DNA of 64,000 nucleotides from REEP01 sp964517265 (GCA_964517265.1 CAZFBS010000010.1:1-64000), one strand, 5' to 3'; shown: positions 35,115 through 45,225, numbered from the stretch's first letter. Translations and numbers: made by a program. Notes: generated by a model not told the origin, from the letters alone.

Positions 35115-38100
35115 CCCGCTTTGGTGCTGTCGGGCCTCCGGTTCCCTCGCGATGCGGGCTAGGTCCGTGACCAGCCGTCGAAGCCCCCGCAAGCGATCGG
35201 CATCGGTCTCCCAGGAGCGCCGGAAAACCAGCTTGTGATCAGGACGTAGCTTGGCGGTTGCCACATTGCTGGTGATGAACGCAATAAGTCCGGCCGGATT
35301 GGCGAATGTATTGTTGCGGAAGGAAATGACCGCTCCCTTGGGCCCAGCATCGACTCGTTCGGCCCCTGCTCGACGTGAAAGCTGCTTGATGACAACAACT
35401 TGCATCAGGTGTTCCACTTCCTTGGGCAACGGCCCGAACCGATCCACCAGTTCAGCCGCGAAGCCCTCAATCTCCTGTTCATTCCGGAGTTCGGACAACC
35501 GCCGGTAAAGACTGAGTCTGACTCCAAGGTCCGGCACGTAGGTTTCAGGGATCAGGACGCTGAGGCCCACCGTAATCTGCGGGCTCCATTCTGCCTCGGC
35601 TGGCCCGTCCTCGTCCCCGCTTCGTGCCTCCGCGACCGCCTCCTCCAGCATGCGCTGGTACAGCTCGATGCCAACCTCACGAATATGCCCCGACTGTTCC
35701 TCACCAAGAAGATTGCCGGCGCCGCGGATATCAAGGTCGTGACTGGCGAGACTGAACCCCGCGCCCAAGGAATCGAGTGTCTGCATCACCTCAAGACGCT
35801 TCTGCGCCGCCACTGATACGGCACGCCGGGGCGGCAACGTCAGGTAGGCGTAAGCGCGGATCTTCGAGCGACCGACCCGACCGCGTAGCTGATACAGTTG
35901 CGCCAAACCGAACATGTCGGCCCGGTGAATGACAATGGTGTTGACCGACGGCAGATCAAGGCCGGATTCGATGATATTGGTGGAAAGCAGGATATCGTAT
36001 TTGCCGTCGTAGAAACTGCCGACAGCCGCCTCAAGATCGCGCGGGACGAGGCGACCATGGGCGATCGCCACCTTGCACTCGGGAACCAGTTCGGCAAGCA
36101 GTTTCGCAACCTCGCCCAGATCTTCGATCCTGGGACAGACGTAGAAGGTTTGGCCACCGCGGTAGCGCTCCCTCAAGATCGCTTCGCGAATGACAACAGG
36201 ATCGAATGGAAGCACGAACGTTCGAACTGCCAAGCGATCCACCGGCGGCGTTGCAATCAGACTCATCTCTCGGACGCCTGAGAGCGCCAGCTGCAGGGTT
36301 CGGGGGATTGGCGTTGCGGTCAGCGTCAGAACGTGAACATCCTCGCGCAGCTTCTTCAGAGCCTCCTTGTGGGCCACTCCGAAATGCTGCTCCTCATCAA
36401 CGATAAGCAGTCCAAGATCGCGTAAAACGACGGTCTTGGAAAGCAAAGCATGGGTGCCGATGACGATGTCGATCTGGCCATTTGCCAAGCCTGCTTTGAT
36501 TGCTTTGGCTTCCTTTGCGCCAACCAAGCGGGACAACTGCGCAATGCGAACGGGATAGCCCGAGAACCGCTCGCAAAACGTGCGGTAATGCTGTCGGCAG
36601 AGAAGGGTGGTCGGCACCACAACCGCGACTTGCCGCCCCTCCATCGCCGTCACAAATGCCGCACGCAGCGCAACCTCGGTTTTGCCAAAACCCACGTCGC
36701 CGCAAACCAGCCGGTCGGTCGGGCGACCGCTGGCAAGATCGCCGACAACCTCATCGATGGCACGGGCCTGATCTTCGGTCTCGGCAAACGCAAAGCGCGT
36801 GCAGAACTCGTCGTAGAGTCCCTCGGGCGGCGTTACCACTGGCGCCGCGCGCAGCGTGCGGCTGGCCGCCACCCGAATCAGTTGCTCGGCCATGTCCCGG
36901 ATCCGCGCCTTCATGCGCGCCTTGCGCGCTTGCCAGTTGGCGCTGCCGAGGCGATCCAGTTGAACCCCCGCGCTCTCCGAGCCAAAGCGGCTGATCACTT
37001 CGATGTTCTCGACCGGCAGGTAGAGCTTGTCGCCGTCCGCGTAGAGGAGCCGCAGGCAATCATGAGGCGCCCCGGAGACACTGATCGTCTCTAAGCCGTC
37101 AAACTGTCCGATGCCGTGGTCGGCGTGAACGACAAGATCTCCTGGCGTCAAGGCCGACGCTTCTGCAATGAAGTTTTCCGCCCGCCCTCGCCGCGGTGCG
37201 CGCCGGATCAGCCGATCGCCGAGAATATCCTGTTCCGCGATGATGGCCAGATGCGGAGCGGTAAAGCCACGTTCCAGGGGCAGCACCACGATACTGACGG
37301 CATCGGCATGGACGTCCTCAACGTTGGCCCACGTATCCGCAGGAACAACGGGACCAATTCCATGTTCTACGATGATCGCCGCAAGTCTATCCCTGGCACC
37401 TCGTGATGTGGCGGCAATAATGACGCGTCGAGCCTGATGGGTGTGATCCGCAATCCGCTCCGCCAAAGCATCGAACACGTTGACATCCGCTCGTTGCCGG
37501 GCTTCAGCAAAATCGAGTCCGGGACGCCCTCCGATATCGACGGCGCGGTTCCTGCCGCCGGCTGGGACGGCAAACGGATCGAGCGTGATGACTAGGCGCC
37601 GATCCAGCGCACCACGCCACTCCTCGCCGGCCACATACAAGCTGCCGGGAGGAACCGGATGATAGGGCGCGCTGCCGAGGGCAAGATCGCCAGCCGGTCT
37701 CTGAAGCCGCGCCGCGTAATATTCCGCGATCAGGTCCAGCCGCGCCTCGCAGGCTCTTCCACTGTGATGATCGAGAACCACCGCCGCTTGCGGGACGTAA
37801 TCCAGTATCGTTTCCAGACCATCGTGAAAGAGCGGCAACCAATGTTCCATGCCCACGTGCCGCCGCCCCGCAGAGACGGCCTCGTAAAGCGGATCGTCGC
37901 CCTCGACGGCTCCAAACAATGCGCGATAGGCAGAGCGGAAGCGGACGACCGAGGCTTCATCAAGACGGACTTCGCTGACCGGCTTGAGCGGCACCAACTC
38001 GCACCTGCCAGTTGTCCGCTGGGTCGCCGGATCGAACAGGCGGATGCTTTCGACCTCGTCTCCGAAGAAGTCGAGACGAACCGGTTCCGCCAATCCTGGC

Positions 38101-38624
38101 GGAAATATGTCGATGATGCCGCCGCGGACCGCGTACTCCCCCGCCTCCACCACAGTCTCGGAGCGAATATATCCACACAGCTGGAGGAACCCCAGAAGAC
38201 GCTCGGGATCCAGCCGATTGCCCGCTTGTATTGGGAGCACGGCATCGGCGAACACCGAGCGCGGCGGCACCCGTTGGAGCACTGCCGAGACGGTAGTCAA
38301 GAGAATCCAATCACCCGTTTCGACATCGTCCTGTAACAGACGCGTCAGCGTGTTGATCCGGCGACTGACGATTTGAGAGTTGGGGGACACTCGGTCATAG
38401 GGCAGACAGTCCCATGCAGGAAGATCCAGCTGTTCCAGATCCGGACGGAAGAAAGCCAATGAATCGCTCATCCGCGCGAGCCGGGCATCGTCCGGGAGTA
38501 CGACAATCACTCCTCGGTCAAGAGCATCCGAGATCTCACCGATCAGCAGCGCATCAAGCCCCTCGGGCGCCCCGCAGAGCTGGAGACGGCCGGGGGTCGC
38601 TAACAGATCAAGGCTTACCTTCAA
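35109..38624 (-). CDS. mfd: transcription-repair coupling factor
   Basis: Mfd removes RNA polymerase stalled at DNA lesions and recruits UvrA. The 1171-residue protein has the expected modules: UvrB-like N-terminal domains (about 1-330), the RNA-polymerase-interacting domain (LVHADHGIGQFDGLE, about 485-540), the superfamily 2 translocase with Walker A GDVGFGKTEVA and DEEQHFG box, the motif VI region ending QLRGRVGRS, and the C-terminal UvrA-inhibitory domain. Length is typical. The ATG at 38624 follows sdhE by a four-base gap, so sdhE-mfd is a transcript. The other DNA-repair helicase, recG, is divergent from the pair. Confidence 0.98.
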   Translation of the reverse strand: MKVSLDLLATPGRLQLCGAPEGLDALLIGEISDALDRGVIVVLPDDARLARMSDSLAFFRPDLEQLDLPAWDCLPYDRVSPNSQIVSRRINTLTRLLQDDVETGDWILLTTVSAVLQRVPPRSVFADAVLPIQAGNRLDPERLLGFLQLCGYIRSETVVEAGEYAVRGGIIDIFPPGLAEPVRLDFFGDEVESIRLFDPATQRTTGRCELVPLKPVSEVRLDEASVVRFRSAYRALFGAVEGDDPLYEAVSAGRRHVGMEHWLPLFHDGLETILDYVPQAAVVLDHHSGRACEARLDLIAEYYAARLQRPAGDLALGSAPYHPVPPGSLYVAGEEWRGALDRRLVITLDPFAVPAGGRNRAVDIGGRPGLDFAEARQRADVNVFDALAERIADHTHQARRVIIAATSRGARDRLAAIIVEHGIGPVVPADTWANVEDVHADAVSIVVLPLERGFTAPHLAIIAEQDILGDRLIRRAPRRGRAENFIAEASALTPGDLVVHADHGIGQFDGLETISVSGAPHDCLRLLYADGDKLYLPVENIEVISRFGSESAGVQLDRLGSANWQARKARMKARIRDMAEQLIRVAASRTLRAAPVVTPPEGLYDEFCTRFAFAETEDQARAIDEVVGDLASGRPTDRLVCGDVGFGKTEVALRAAFVTAMEGRQVAVVVPTTLLCRQHYRTFCERFSGYPVRIAQLSRLVGAKEAKAIKAGLANGQIDIVIGTHALLSKTVVLRDLGLLIVDEEQHFGVAHKEALKKLREDVHVLTLTATPIPRTLQLALSGVREMSLIATPPVDRLAVRTFVLPFDPVVIREAILRERYRGGQTFYVCPRIEDLGEVAKLLAELVPECKVAIAHGRLVPRDLEAAVGSFYDGKYDILLSTNIIESGLDLPSVNTIVIHRADMFGLAQLYQLRGRVGRSKIRAYAYLTLPPRRAVSVAAQKRLEVMQTLDSLGAGFSLASHDLDIRGAGNLLGEEQSGHIREVGIELYQRMLEEAVAEARSGDEDGPAEAEWSPQITVGLSVLIPETYVPDLGVRLSLYRRLSELRNEQEIEGFAAELVDRFGPLPKEVEHLMQVVVIKQLSRRAGAERVDAGPKGAVISFRNNTFANPAGLIAFITSNVATAKLRPDHKLVFRRSWETDADRLRGLRRLVTDLARIAREPEARQHQSGS

Positions 38625-38628
38625 TCGG

Positions 38629-38895
38629 CTACTGTACGAACTTGAAATTCTGCATCATCCTCATGACCGGGTGATCGAGCTCTGGCGGTACCGGCTGCTT
38701 GCGCAAGATCCATTTGTAAAGGTCGATGTCATCGTTGTTCATAAGCAACGCTTCGAGCCAATCGACATCGTCATCGCTCAATGCGCTGAGGTGACGGTCG
38801 GCAAAACTCCCGATCAGCAGATCGTTCTCCTTCATGCCCGTGTGATGGCATCGGAATAGGACGCGCTTTCTCTGAATTTCCTTGTCCTTCGGCAT
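38629..38895 (-). CDS. sdhE: succinate dehydrogenase assembly factor 2 (SdhE family)
   Basis: An 88-residue protein of the SdhE/SDHAF2 family, which assists covalent attachment of FAD to the succinate dehydrogenase flavoprotein. The family signature is seen as RKRVLFRCHHTGMKENDLLIG, in place of the usual RxxWRxxRGxxE, followed by DWLEALLMNNDDIDLYKWI. The ATG at 38895 has GAGGGA upstream; an open extension to 38967 is rejected because it overlaps recG and lacks homology. The four-base gap to mfd and the divergent recG are a common alphaproteobacterial arrangement. Divergent promoters must lie in the 70 bases to recG. Confidence 0.93.
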   Translation of the reverse strand: MPKDKEIQRKRVLFRCHHTGMKENDLLIGSFADRHLSALSDDDVDWLEALLMNNDDIDLYKWILRKQPVPPELDHPVMRMMQNFKFVQ

Positions 38896-38965
38896 TTGTC
38901 CCTCATCGACGTTTGCATAGGATATAACGGTCCCGATCCTCACTGTCAGCCGCCTTGCTGTTTGC

Positions 38966-41047
38966 ATGCGTCCCGAGATTCTGTTCCCATTGTTTGCCAG
39001 CGTACGCTCCCTGCCGGGGGTTGGACCGAAAGTTGCGCCGGCCGTCGAGCGCGTTGCGGGGCCGCGTGTTGTCGATCTGCTGTGGCATCTGCCGAGTGGT
39101 ACGATCGATCGGCGCTACGCGCCGACCATCGCGGAGGCGGAGCCGGGCCGGATCGCTACGCTCACCCTCCGGGTAGAACGGCATCTACCGCCGCCAACGC
39201 CACGACAGCCGTACAAAATCCTCTGTTCCGATGGCAGCGGCTTTCTCACCTTGGTATTTTTTCACGCGCATCGCGATTATCTGGAGCGGATTCTTGCACC
39301 GGGTTCCACCCGGGTCATTAGCGGCCTGATCGAGGCGTACGGGGCTGAGCGGCAGATGACGCACCCGGATCATGTGGTCCCTCTGAACCAGCGGGACAGC
39401 CTTCTCACGATCGATCCGGTATACGGGCTGACCGCCGGACTCACGGGAAGGATGCTCAGCAAGATCATCCGTTGCGCAGTCGATCGCGCGCCAAATCTCG
39501 ATGAGTGGCTGGACCCCGCTATGCGCCAAACGAAAGGATGGCCAAGTTGGCGCCAAGCGATCCAACTTGCTCACGCTCCGGATCATGAAAGCGGAGCCTC
39601 CCCCACCGCTCTGCATCGCAGCCGCCTTGCCTACGACGAAATTCTTGCTAACCAGCTGGCTCTCGCCATCGTTCGCAAACGCTTTCGCTATGGTGCCGGC
39701 CGGTCGATCCGCAGTAATGGGCGTCTGATCACTCGGGCGCTCGAAATTCTCTCCTTTCAGCTGACGCCATCACAGCAACAGGCGCTTGCAGAGATTTCCG
39801 CCGACATGGCTTCCGAACGGCGGATGCTGAGGTTGCTGCAGGGGGATGTCGGCAGCGGAAAGACGGTGGTGGCCGCTCTTGCCATGCTGGCCGCAGTTGA
39901 ATGCGGCGCACAGGCAGCACTCATGGCACCGACCGAGATTCTCGCCAAACAACATATGACGACGCTGGCACCGCTGGCTACCGCTGTGAAGGTGCCGATT
40001 GCGCTGTTGACCGGGCGCGACAAGGGTCGTGCCCGCAATCTGGTCCTATCTGATCTTGCTTCTGGTCGTCTGGGCATGGTCGTCGGCACCCATGCGCTGT
40101 TTCAGGACAGCGTGACGTTCAAGGACTTAGCGCTGGCCGTGATTGACGAGCAGCATCGATTCGGCGTTCACCAACGCCTCGATCTGACGGGGAAAGGCCA
40201 CAACGTTGACGTCTTGGTGATGACCGCGACGCCGATCCCGCGGACCCTGTTGCTGACGAGCTACGGCGATATGGACGTCTCCCGCATTACCGGAAAACCG
40301 CCCGGGCGGCAGCCGATCACCACCCGTACAATCTCGCTCGACCGCATCGACGAAGTCACGGCCGCAATCGGACGAAGTCTCGCAACCGGCACCAAGGCCT
40401 ACTGGGTTTGTCCCCTCGTCGAGGAGTCGGAAGCGCTTGATGTGGCCGCTGCGGAAGAGCGGTACCAGCACCTGCGCAGCTTATTCGGCAATCGTGTCGG
40501 GTTGGTGCACGGGCGGATGAAGGGGGCGGAGAAGGATGCCGTCATGGCCGCCTTCACCAACGGAGGTGTCGACCTTCTCGTCGCCACCACCGTCATCGAA
40601 GTGGGCGTCGACGTGCCTGCCGCCACAGTCATGGTTATCGAACATGCCGAGCGGTTCGGACTGGCTCAGTTGCACCAGTTACGGGGGCGCATCGGCCGGA
40701 GCCATCGACCATCGACCTGCCTGCTCCTTTATCTACCCCGGTTGGCCGAAACCGCACGGGCGCGGCTTTCCATCATGCGTGAAACCGATGACGGTTTCCG
40801 GATTGCCGAGGAGGATTTGAAGTTAAGAGGGGCTGGTGAAGTGCTGGGTACACGGCAAAGCGGCATGCCGGGCTTCCGCCTCGCCGACCTTTCCTGCCAC
40901 GCCGAGTTGCTGACGATGGCACGAGACGACGCCCGCCGCATCGTCGAGAGCGATCCCGTTCTCGCTTCTCCGCGCGGCAAGGCGCTTCGAGTTCTCCTTT
41001 ACCTTTTCGAGCGTGACGCGGCGGTGCGCTACCTGCGATCCGGTTGA
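38966..41047 (+). CDS. recG: ATP-dependent DNA helicase RecG
   Basis: RecG remodels stalled replication forks and branch-migrates recombination intermediates. The 693-residue protein has the N-terminal wedge/OB domain (about 1-230; LPGVGPKVA, VDLLWHLP), then the helicase: Walker A LLQGDVGSGKTVVAALA, APTEILAKQH, the DEQHRFGVHQR box, VMTATPIPRTL, and VIEVGVDVPAATVMVIEHAERFGLAQLHQLRGRIGR. The C-terminal TRG-like motif region is complete, ending FERDAAVRYLRSG. Size is normal. It is divergent from sdhE and converges with the radical SAM gene 25 bases away. Confidence 0.98.
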   Translation: MRPEILFPLFASVRSLPGVGPKVAPAVERVAGPRVVDLLWHLPSGTIDRRYAPTIAEAEPGRIATLTLRVERHLPPPTPRQPYKILCSDGSGFLTLVFFHAHRDYLERILAPGSTRVISGLIEAYGAERQMTHPDHVVPLNQRDSLLTIDPVYGLTAGLTGRMLSKIIRCAVDRAPNLDEWLDPAMRQTKGWPSWRQAIQLAHAPDHESGASPTALHRSRLAYDEILANQLALAIVRKRFRYGAGRSIRSNGRLITRALEILSFQLTPSQQQALAEISADMASERRMLRLLQGDVGSGKTVVAALAMLAAVECGAQAALMAPTEILAKQHMTTLAPLATAVKVPIALLTGRDKGRARNLVLSDLASGRLGMVVGTHALFQDSVTFKDLALAVIDEQHRFGVHQRLDLTGKGHNVDVLVMTATPIPRTLLLTSYGDMDVSRITGKPPGRQPITTRTISLDRIDEVTAAIGRSLATGTKAYWVCPLVEESEALDVAAAEERYQHLRSLFGNRVGLVHGRMKGAEKDAVMAAFTNGGVDLLVATTVIEVGVDVPAATVMVIEHAERFGLAQLHQLRGRIGRSHRPSTCLLLYLPRLAETARARLSIMRETDDGFRIAEEDLKLRGAGEVLGTRQSGMPGFRLADLSCHAELLTMARDDARRIVESDPVLASPRGKALRVLLYLFERDAAVRYLRSG

Positions 41048-41072
41048 AGGTTCGCCGGCATCAAGCCGCCAC

Positions 41073-42542
41073 CTACTCGGCGGCGACCCGGATGGCGGAA
41101 CATGCGACAGAAGCTGAGCCGCCTAGCGGTACTTTCGAAGCGGCGGCAAGCTCTCGCCATCCTGTCTCGTGAGGCGCTCGCTGGGGCGTTAGCGGAGACT
41201 GCACTGCCGACATCGGCGCATGCATCTCCGCCATCCTGCTCCCGGGGTGCGGGATCATTATCTCTCCGCGGCGAAAGGACAAGTTGTATAAAGCCCAGTA
41301 GGAGCGGCTTCGCGACCCCCTCAGGGGAAACCGCCTTGCAATGGAAGATGCCGAATAGAACTGCTTGTATGCCCTCAGGCATCCCTGTTCCAGCTGCTCG
41401 CGCGTCAATCCCGAAGGCTCGAACACGACGCTGCGCTGGTCATAGGCATTCCAGTCGAAGTTCGTCAGACGCCCGTCCTTCAACATCTCGTACCACGTAA
41501 TGGTCCCAGGATACGGTGTCATGATCGAATAGGCGCACGCATCGAAGTTCGCATCAAGGTTAAAGGCAACAGTTTCGTCAAAAATTGATGGGGATTCTCC
41601 ATCAAGACCAAACATAAATAATCCAAATACAAGAATTCCATACCCTTGTATTTTCTCAATCAGCTCTCTATATCTCTCTAGGCTATATTGATTTTTATTT
41701 GGCGTCTCTGTTCTTCTGCATGATATTGGCTCAAAGCCAAGGTTGAGCATATAACAGCCGCTTTCCGCCGCCACCTTCAAGAGCACGTCGTTGTCGGCTT
41801 CTCGTGTGTTGACGCTGGCCTGCCAGCGGATATCCCGATCCTTCAACCCGCGCATCAGTTGCGCTGCTCGCTTCGGGGCTCCGAAGAAATCCGCCTCATT
41901 CAATGAGATCGTTCTGGCGCCACTGGCGTCGATCTCGCGCATCACCTCCTCAATGGGGCGGTAACGGAACTTCAAGCCATGCATAACATGTTCGGTACAG
42001 TACGCGCATGCATGGTGGCACCCACGCGACGTCTGAATTTGTGCAGTGTTGACGTACCGGTTTGTCTTGATGAGGTCGTAGCGCGGGATCGGCAGGCCGA
42101 CCATCGAATGGAGGCGCTCAGCTTTGTAGATGCCTCCAATGCTGCCATCATCCAGATCTTCAAGCACCTTCGCCATCACGAATTCGGCTTCACCGACGAC
42201 CACGGCGTCGGCATGCTGCAACGCCTCCTCCGGCATGAAGCTCGCGTGAACCCCACCCATCACGACGGGGACACCGCGGCGACGAAATTCATCGGCGATC
42301 TGGTAGCCGCGCTTGACATAGGACGTCATCGCGGAAATGCCGACAAGGTCCGCTTTGGTGGCGAAGTCGATCGGCTCCACATTCTCATCGATAAGAATGA
42401 CTTCATAACGGTCTTGCGGAATCAGCGCAGCGACGGCGAGCAACCCCGCAAGAGGCGAGTTCAAAGCTTTTTTCGCGAGTGCTGGCCGGGCTGTAAAAGG
42501 CCGAGCCGCCGGATTGACCAGAAGTATCCGTCGTGTCGTCAT
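41073..42542 (-). CDS. cobalamin-binding-domain radical SAM protein
   Basis: A 489-residue protein. Residues about 1-150 form a B12-binding-type Rossmann fold (ILLVNPAARPF, VGISAMTSYVKRGYQIADEFRRR, VVVGEAEF), without a clear DxHxxG motif. The radical SAM core follows, with the cluster motif SRGCHHACAYC (CxxxCxxC). Class B methylases and cyclases share this layout; the substrate is unknown. A 120-bp segment inside the gene (41581-41700, about residues 281-320) is only 31 percent GC, counted directly, and uses AGA, ATA and TTA codons that are scarce in the surrounding genes, yet the frame is intact. Its start is supported by a GCGGGG motif. Confidence 0.82.
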   Translation of the reverse strand: MTTRRILLVNPAARPFTARPALAKKALNSPLAGLLAVAALIPQDRYEVILIDENVEPIDFATKADLVGISAMTSYVKRGYQIADEFRRRGVPVVMGGVHASFMPEEALQHADAVVVGEAEFVMAKVLEDLDDGSIGGIYKAERLHSMVGLPIPRYDLIKTNRYVNTAQIQTSRGCHHACAYCTEHVMHGLKFRYRPIEEVMREIDASGARTISLNEADFFGAPKRAAQLMRGLKDRDIRWQASVNTREADNDVLLKVAAESGCYMLNLGFEPISCRRTETPNKNQYSLERYRELIEKIQGYGILVFGLFMFGLDGESPSIFDETVAFNLDANFDACAYSIMTPYPGTITWYEMLKDGRLTNFDWNAYDQRSVVFEPSGLTREQLEQGCLRAYKQFYSASSIARRFPLRGSRSRSYWALYNLSFRRGEIMIPHPGSRMAEMHAPMSAVQSPLTPQRAPHETGWRELAAASKVPLGGSASVACSAIRVAAE

Positions 42543-42748
42543 TAGCCCCGCCTCTGCCAGCGTCCATTGTTGGGCGCGCTTGTTCGACTGGCAAACCTGA
42601 TTACACTGGAATTACCGGGATCAACGAGGCGAAAAAACAAAAAGTTCCGCAACTCGGGCCCGACTCCGTTGATCGTGCTGCAGATGAGACTTTTCTGCCA
42701 CCACGAGGATACTTCTCGGCGGTAGACCCGCTTCGGGGAGATGCTTTT

Positions 42749-43621
42749 TTAACCGTCTACCTGTGAATCGGAAACCGGCGTGCGGCTAACCGACGTGGCG
42801 CCGCCGGTCGTGGTCCCAGCCGCACTGCTTTCCGGATCTGAAGTGGCGGGTACCCGCGGAAAGAGTTGCTCCGCAACCGGACGACGATCCGGCGGTGTGA
42901 CAATCCCACCTGAAATGACCATCTTGATCGCTTCCTCGACACTCATGCTGAGAGGAACCAAATCTTTTTTCGGCACAAAAAGAAGAAAACCGGAAGTCGG
43001 GTTGGGGGTCGTCGGCAAGAAAACATTGATCATCTCCTGCGCGGTTAAGTTTTGTACCTCGCCTTCTGTGCGGCCGGTAATGAACGCAATGGCCCACAGG
43101 CCAGGTCGGGGGTATTCCACCAGGACTGCCTGACGGAATGCCGCTGACTGCTGGGCGAGGATCGTCTCGATGATCTGTTTCAAAGCACCGTAGACGCTTC
43201 GAATTACCGGCATCCGCGCAAGCAAGGTATCGTACACCCTGATAAGGGTCCGGCCGACAAAACCGGCAGTGACCGCGCCAATCAGAGTGAGCATGACCAA
43301 CAGGATGACCACCCCGACCCCCGGCAAGGCGAACGGCAAGTAGTTTCCCGGATTGTAGCGGTCCGGGATCAACGGGTTGATTGCAGCGTCGATGAAACTG
43401 ATGATCAACCAAGAGATGTAAATCGTAATGGAAATGGGTGCTGTTACCAAAACGCCTGCGAGAAAATATGCTCGCAGGCGCCCCATGATTCCCTTGTGTG
43501 ACTCCCGATGCCGCGAGTCATCCGCGCTCAACGAAGAAGAACCCGTTTTCAACCAGGAAGATTTTCCAGGGTCCTCGGCCGACCCGCTGCTATCCTGCAG
43601 CCAGTTCTCGCGATCACTCAT
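42749..43621 (-). CDS. DUF502 family membrane protein
   Basis: A 290-residue protein with two strong membrane helices (about residues 50-75 and 95-125) and the DUF502 signature: YFLAGVLVTAPISITIYISW, PGVGVVILLVMLTLIGAVTAGFVGR, and the soluble segment RMPVIRSVYGALKQIIETI. A conserved PNPTSGFLLFVPKKD follows, then a Ser/Thr-rich C-terminal tail. The family has no known biochemical role. It is divergent from the Nudix gene (163 bases between starts), and about 200 bases separate it from the radical SAM gene. The N-terminal 45 residues are polar and poorly conserved. Confidence 0.9.
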   Translation of the reverse strand: MSDRENWLQDSSGSAEDPGKSSWLKTGSSSLSADDSRHRESHKGIMGRLRAYFLAGVLVTAPISITIYISWLIISFIDAAINPLIPDRYNPGNYLPFALPGVGVVILLVMLTLIGAVTAGFVGRTLIRVYDTLLARMPVIRSVYGALKQIIETILAQQSAAFRQAVLVEYPRPGLWAIAFITGRTEGEVQNLTAQEMINVFLPTTPNPTSGFLLFVPKKDLVPLSMSVEEAIKMVISGGIVTPPDRRPVAEQLFPRVPATSDPESSAAGTTTGGATSVSRTPVSDSQVDG

Positions 43622-43784
43622 GTGTTGGACAACTGCTCACGATCTGTCTCGTCGGGTGGCAGAATCAGTCACCCCGCCCAGCGGCGCTGCGACAAAGAGC
43701 GATCGATTATGGTCACCCTCGTCCGGCTCGCGAAGGAATTGTATAAGAGCCCACCATTAAGAGAAAGCGGAAGGAAGTGGGCCG

Positions 43785-44249
43785 GTGCAGGAACTTCAAA
43801 GACGCAACCCTCAACATCCGCTCGTCGGCATTGGCGTGGTCGTCCTGCGCCACAGACAAGTGTTGCTGGTGCGCCGCGCCAATCCACCGAGAGCCGGTGA
43901 GTGGAGCCTCCCTGGCGGCCTTCAGCATGTTGGCGAGACGATCGCGCAAGCAGGGCTTCGTGAAGTCAAGGAAGAGACCAATGTCGACATCCGGGTGTGG
44001 GGTGTGGTTGATGTCGTCGACCTGATCGAATACGAGGACACGGGAACCAAGCTAAGCTACCATTTCACGCTGGTTGAACTGCTCGCCACGTGGCTGAGTG
44101 GCGAGATCATTGCAGGCGAAGACGCTGCCGATGCCGTATGGGTCGATCTTGACCGGCTTTCGTTGATGCAGATGTGGAAGGAAACCGTTCGGATCATCGA
44201 CTTGGCACAAAAAATGTGGACAGATGGCAGCCATCCTTGGTGGACGTGA
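43785..44249 (+). CDS. Nudix hydrolase
   Basis: A 154-residue Nudix pyrophosphohydrolase, which cleaves nucleoside diphosphates linked to another group X. The Nudix box reads GLQHVGETIAQAGLREVKEE; the catalytic glutamates are in place, but the usual glycine near the end is Asn (EETNV). The WSLPGG strand lies just before. Substrate specificity cannot be read; an ADP-ribose or oxidised-nucleotide role is possible. The start is GTG at 43785, with GGAAG upstream. It is followed by the two-ACT protein 95 bases later on the same strand. Confidence 0.9.
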   Translation: MQELQRRNPQHPLVGIGVVVLRHRQVLLVRRANPPRAGEWSLPGGLQHVGETIAQAGLREVKEETNVDIRVWGVVDVVDLIEYEDTGTKLSYHFTLVELLATWLSGEIIAGEDAADAVWVDLDRLSLMQMWKETVRIIDLAQKMWTDGSHPWWT

Positions 44250-44344
44250 AGACATCAGTTTTGGTCAGCGAACGCCGCACCATCCCACAAACGTCGATTG
44301 AGGCACACGATCCCTTCCTTGAACTTTCGAAAGAGAACAGGGCC

Positions 44345-44869
44345 ATGACCAAAACCGTGTTCGTCTCGATCTCCTGCGCCGACCGGCTCGGGCTGATTGC
44401 CGCCATCAGCGGGTGCCTGTTCGACCTCGGCGGTAATCTCGGCGATACCACGTTCGCCGTTCTCGGTGGCGCCGCCGACTTCGATTCTGTGGTCGAACTG
44501 CCCGATGATTGCTCGCCAGAACACGTTGAAAGCACGCTTCGTGCCTTATCGGAACTCGCCGATGCGGATATATCGGTTCAGGCTTTCACGTTATCGCCCG
44601 TACACGCAACCTCGGCTCAGGTCACGCATCGAATTACCGTCAGTGGTGGCGATCGCCCGGGGCTCGTTGCGCGTCTCAGCGAGGTCTTCGTCGAGTTCGG
44701 AGCCAACATCGTGCGCCTTAACGCCGAACGCATTCCATCGCCGGCAGGGTCCGTCTATGGTGTGATCATGGCGGTTCATATCCCGACACACACGACCGAC
44801 TCTTGCCTTGCCACCGTTGCCAATACCGCCGGAAGTCTTGGTCTCACATGTCACTGGCAAGCGATGTGA
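44345..44869 (+). CDS. double ACT-domain protein, GcvR-like
   Basis: A 174-residue protein composed of two ACT domains (about residues 3-75 and 90-170), with a ligand-type loop ADRLGLIAAISGCLFD in the first and GDRPGLVARLSEVFVEFGANI in the second. Two tandem ACT domains without a catalytic or DNA-binding domain match the GcvR/glycine-cleavage-repressor-like and amino-acid-sensing group. The open frame extends 57 codons upstream, but ATG 44345 begins the homology. GcvR works by binding GcvA in enterics; whether this protein regulates glycine metabolism is unknown. Confidence 0.82.
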   Translation: MTKTVFVSISCADRLGLIAAISGCLFDLGGNLGDTTFAVLGGAADFDSVVELPDDCSPEHVESTLRALSELADADISVQAFTLSPVHATSAQVTHRITVSGGDRPGLVARLSEVFVEFGANIVRLNAERIPSPAGSVYGVIMAVHIPTHTTDSCLATVANTAGSLGLTCHWQAM

Positions 44870-45225
44870 TGCGGCTTTGCGCTGTCTCCCAACGATCTGA
44901 CTCTTGACCAGATAACCGAGATGGTCCCGTCGTGACATCAGCGCTCGCCCCTGTTAAGAAGAATAAACGTAAGACCTTCAAGGGCAACGAATTTTGCCTC
45001 GTCCGGCGGACGCGATGCGCTTGCCGACGCGAGCGTGCGGGGATGGCGGTAACGTGAACGATTTCCTGTCTGTCGGCATGTCATGATCAAGCTGTCATGG
45101 TCTCCTCCCTGATTGGCCGGTTGCAAAAAGTTGTTTCTGGCGTGCGAAGGGATGAGCCGCACTTGCATTGCCCTCAGCGTATCTCCTTGGCTGCATGTTC
45201 GGTCGCTCCACCCGCCCCCGGTTCC
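44870..45225. other. 356-base gap without a supported gene
   Basis: A 41-codon frame from GTG 44932 to TGA 45057 contains a Lys-rich segment (KKNKRKTFKG) but has no good ribosome-binding site; it is not called. I see no terminator hairpin, repeat or known RNA. The promoter for the TIGR02186 gene probably lies in its last third. Confidence 0.35.

Noticed and set aside
44932..45057. 41-codon GTG frame with a Lys-rich segment and two cysteines
   Set aside because: No ribosome-binding site, no family match; a zinc-finger-like remnant was considered but the cysteine pattern does not fit in one frame.
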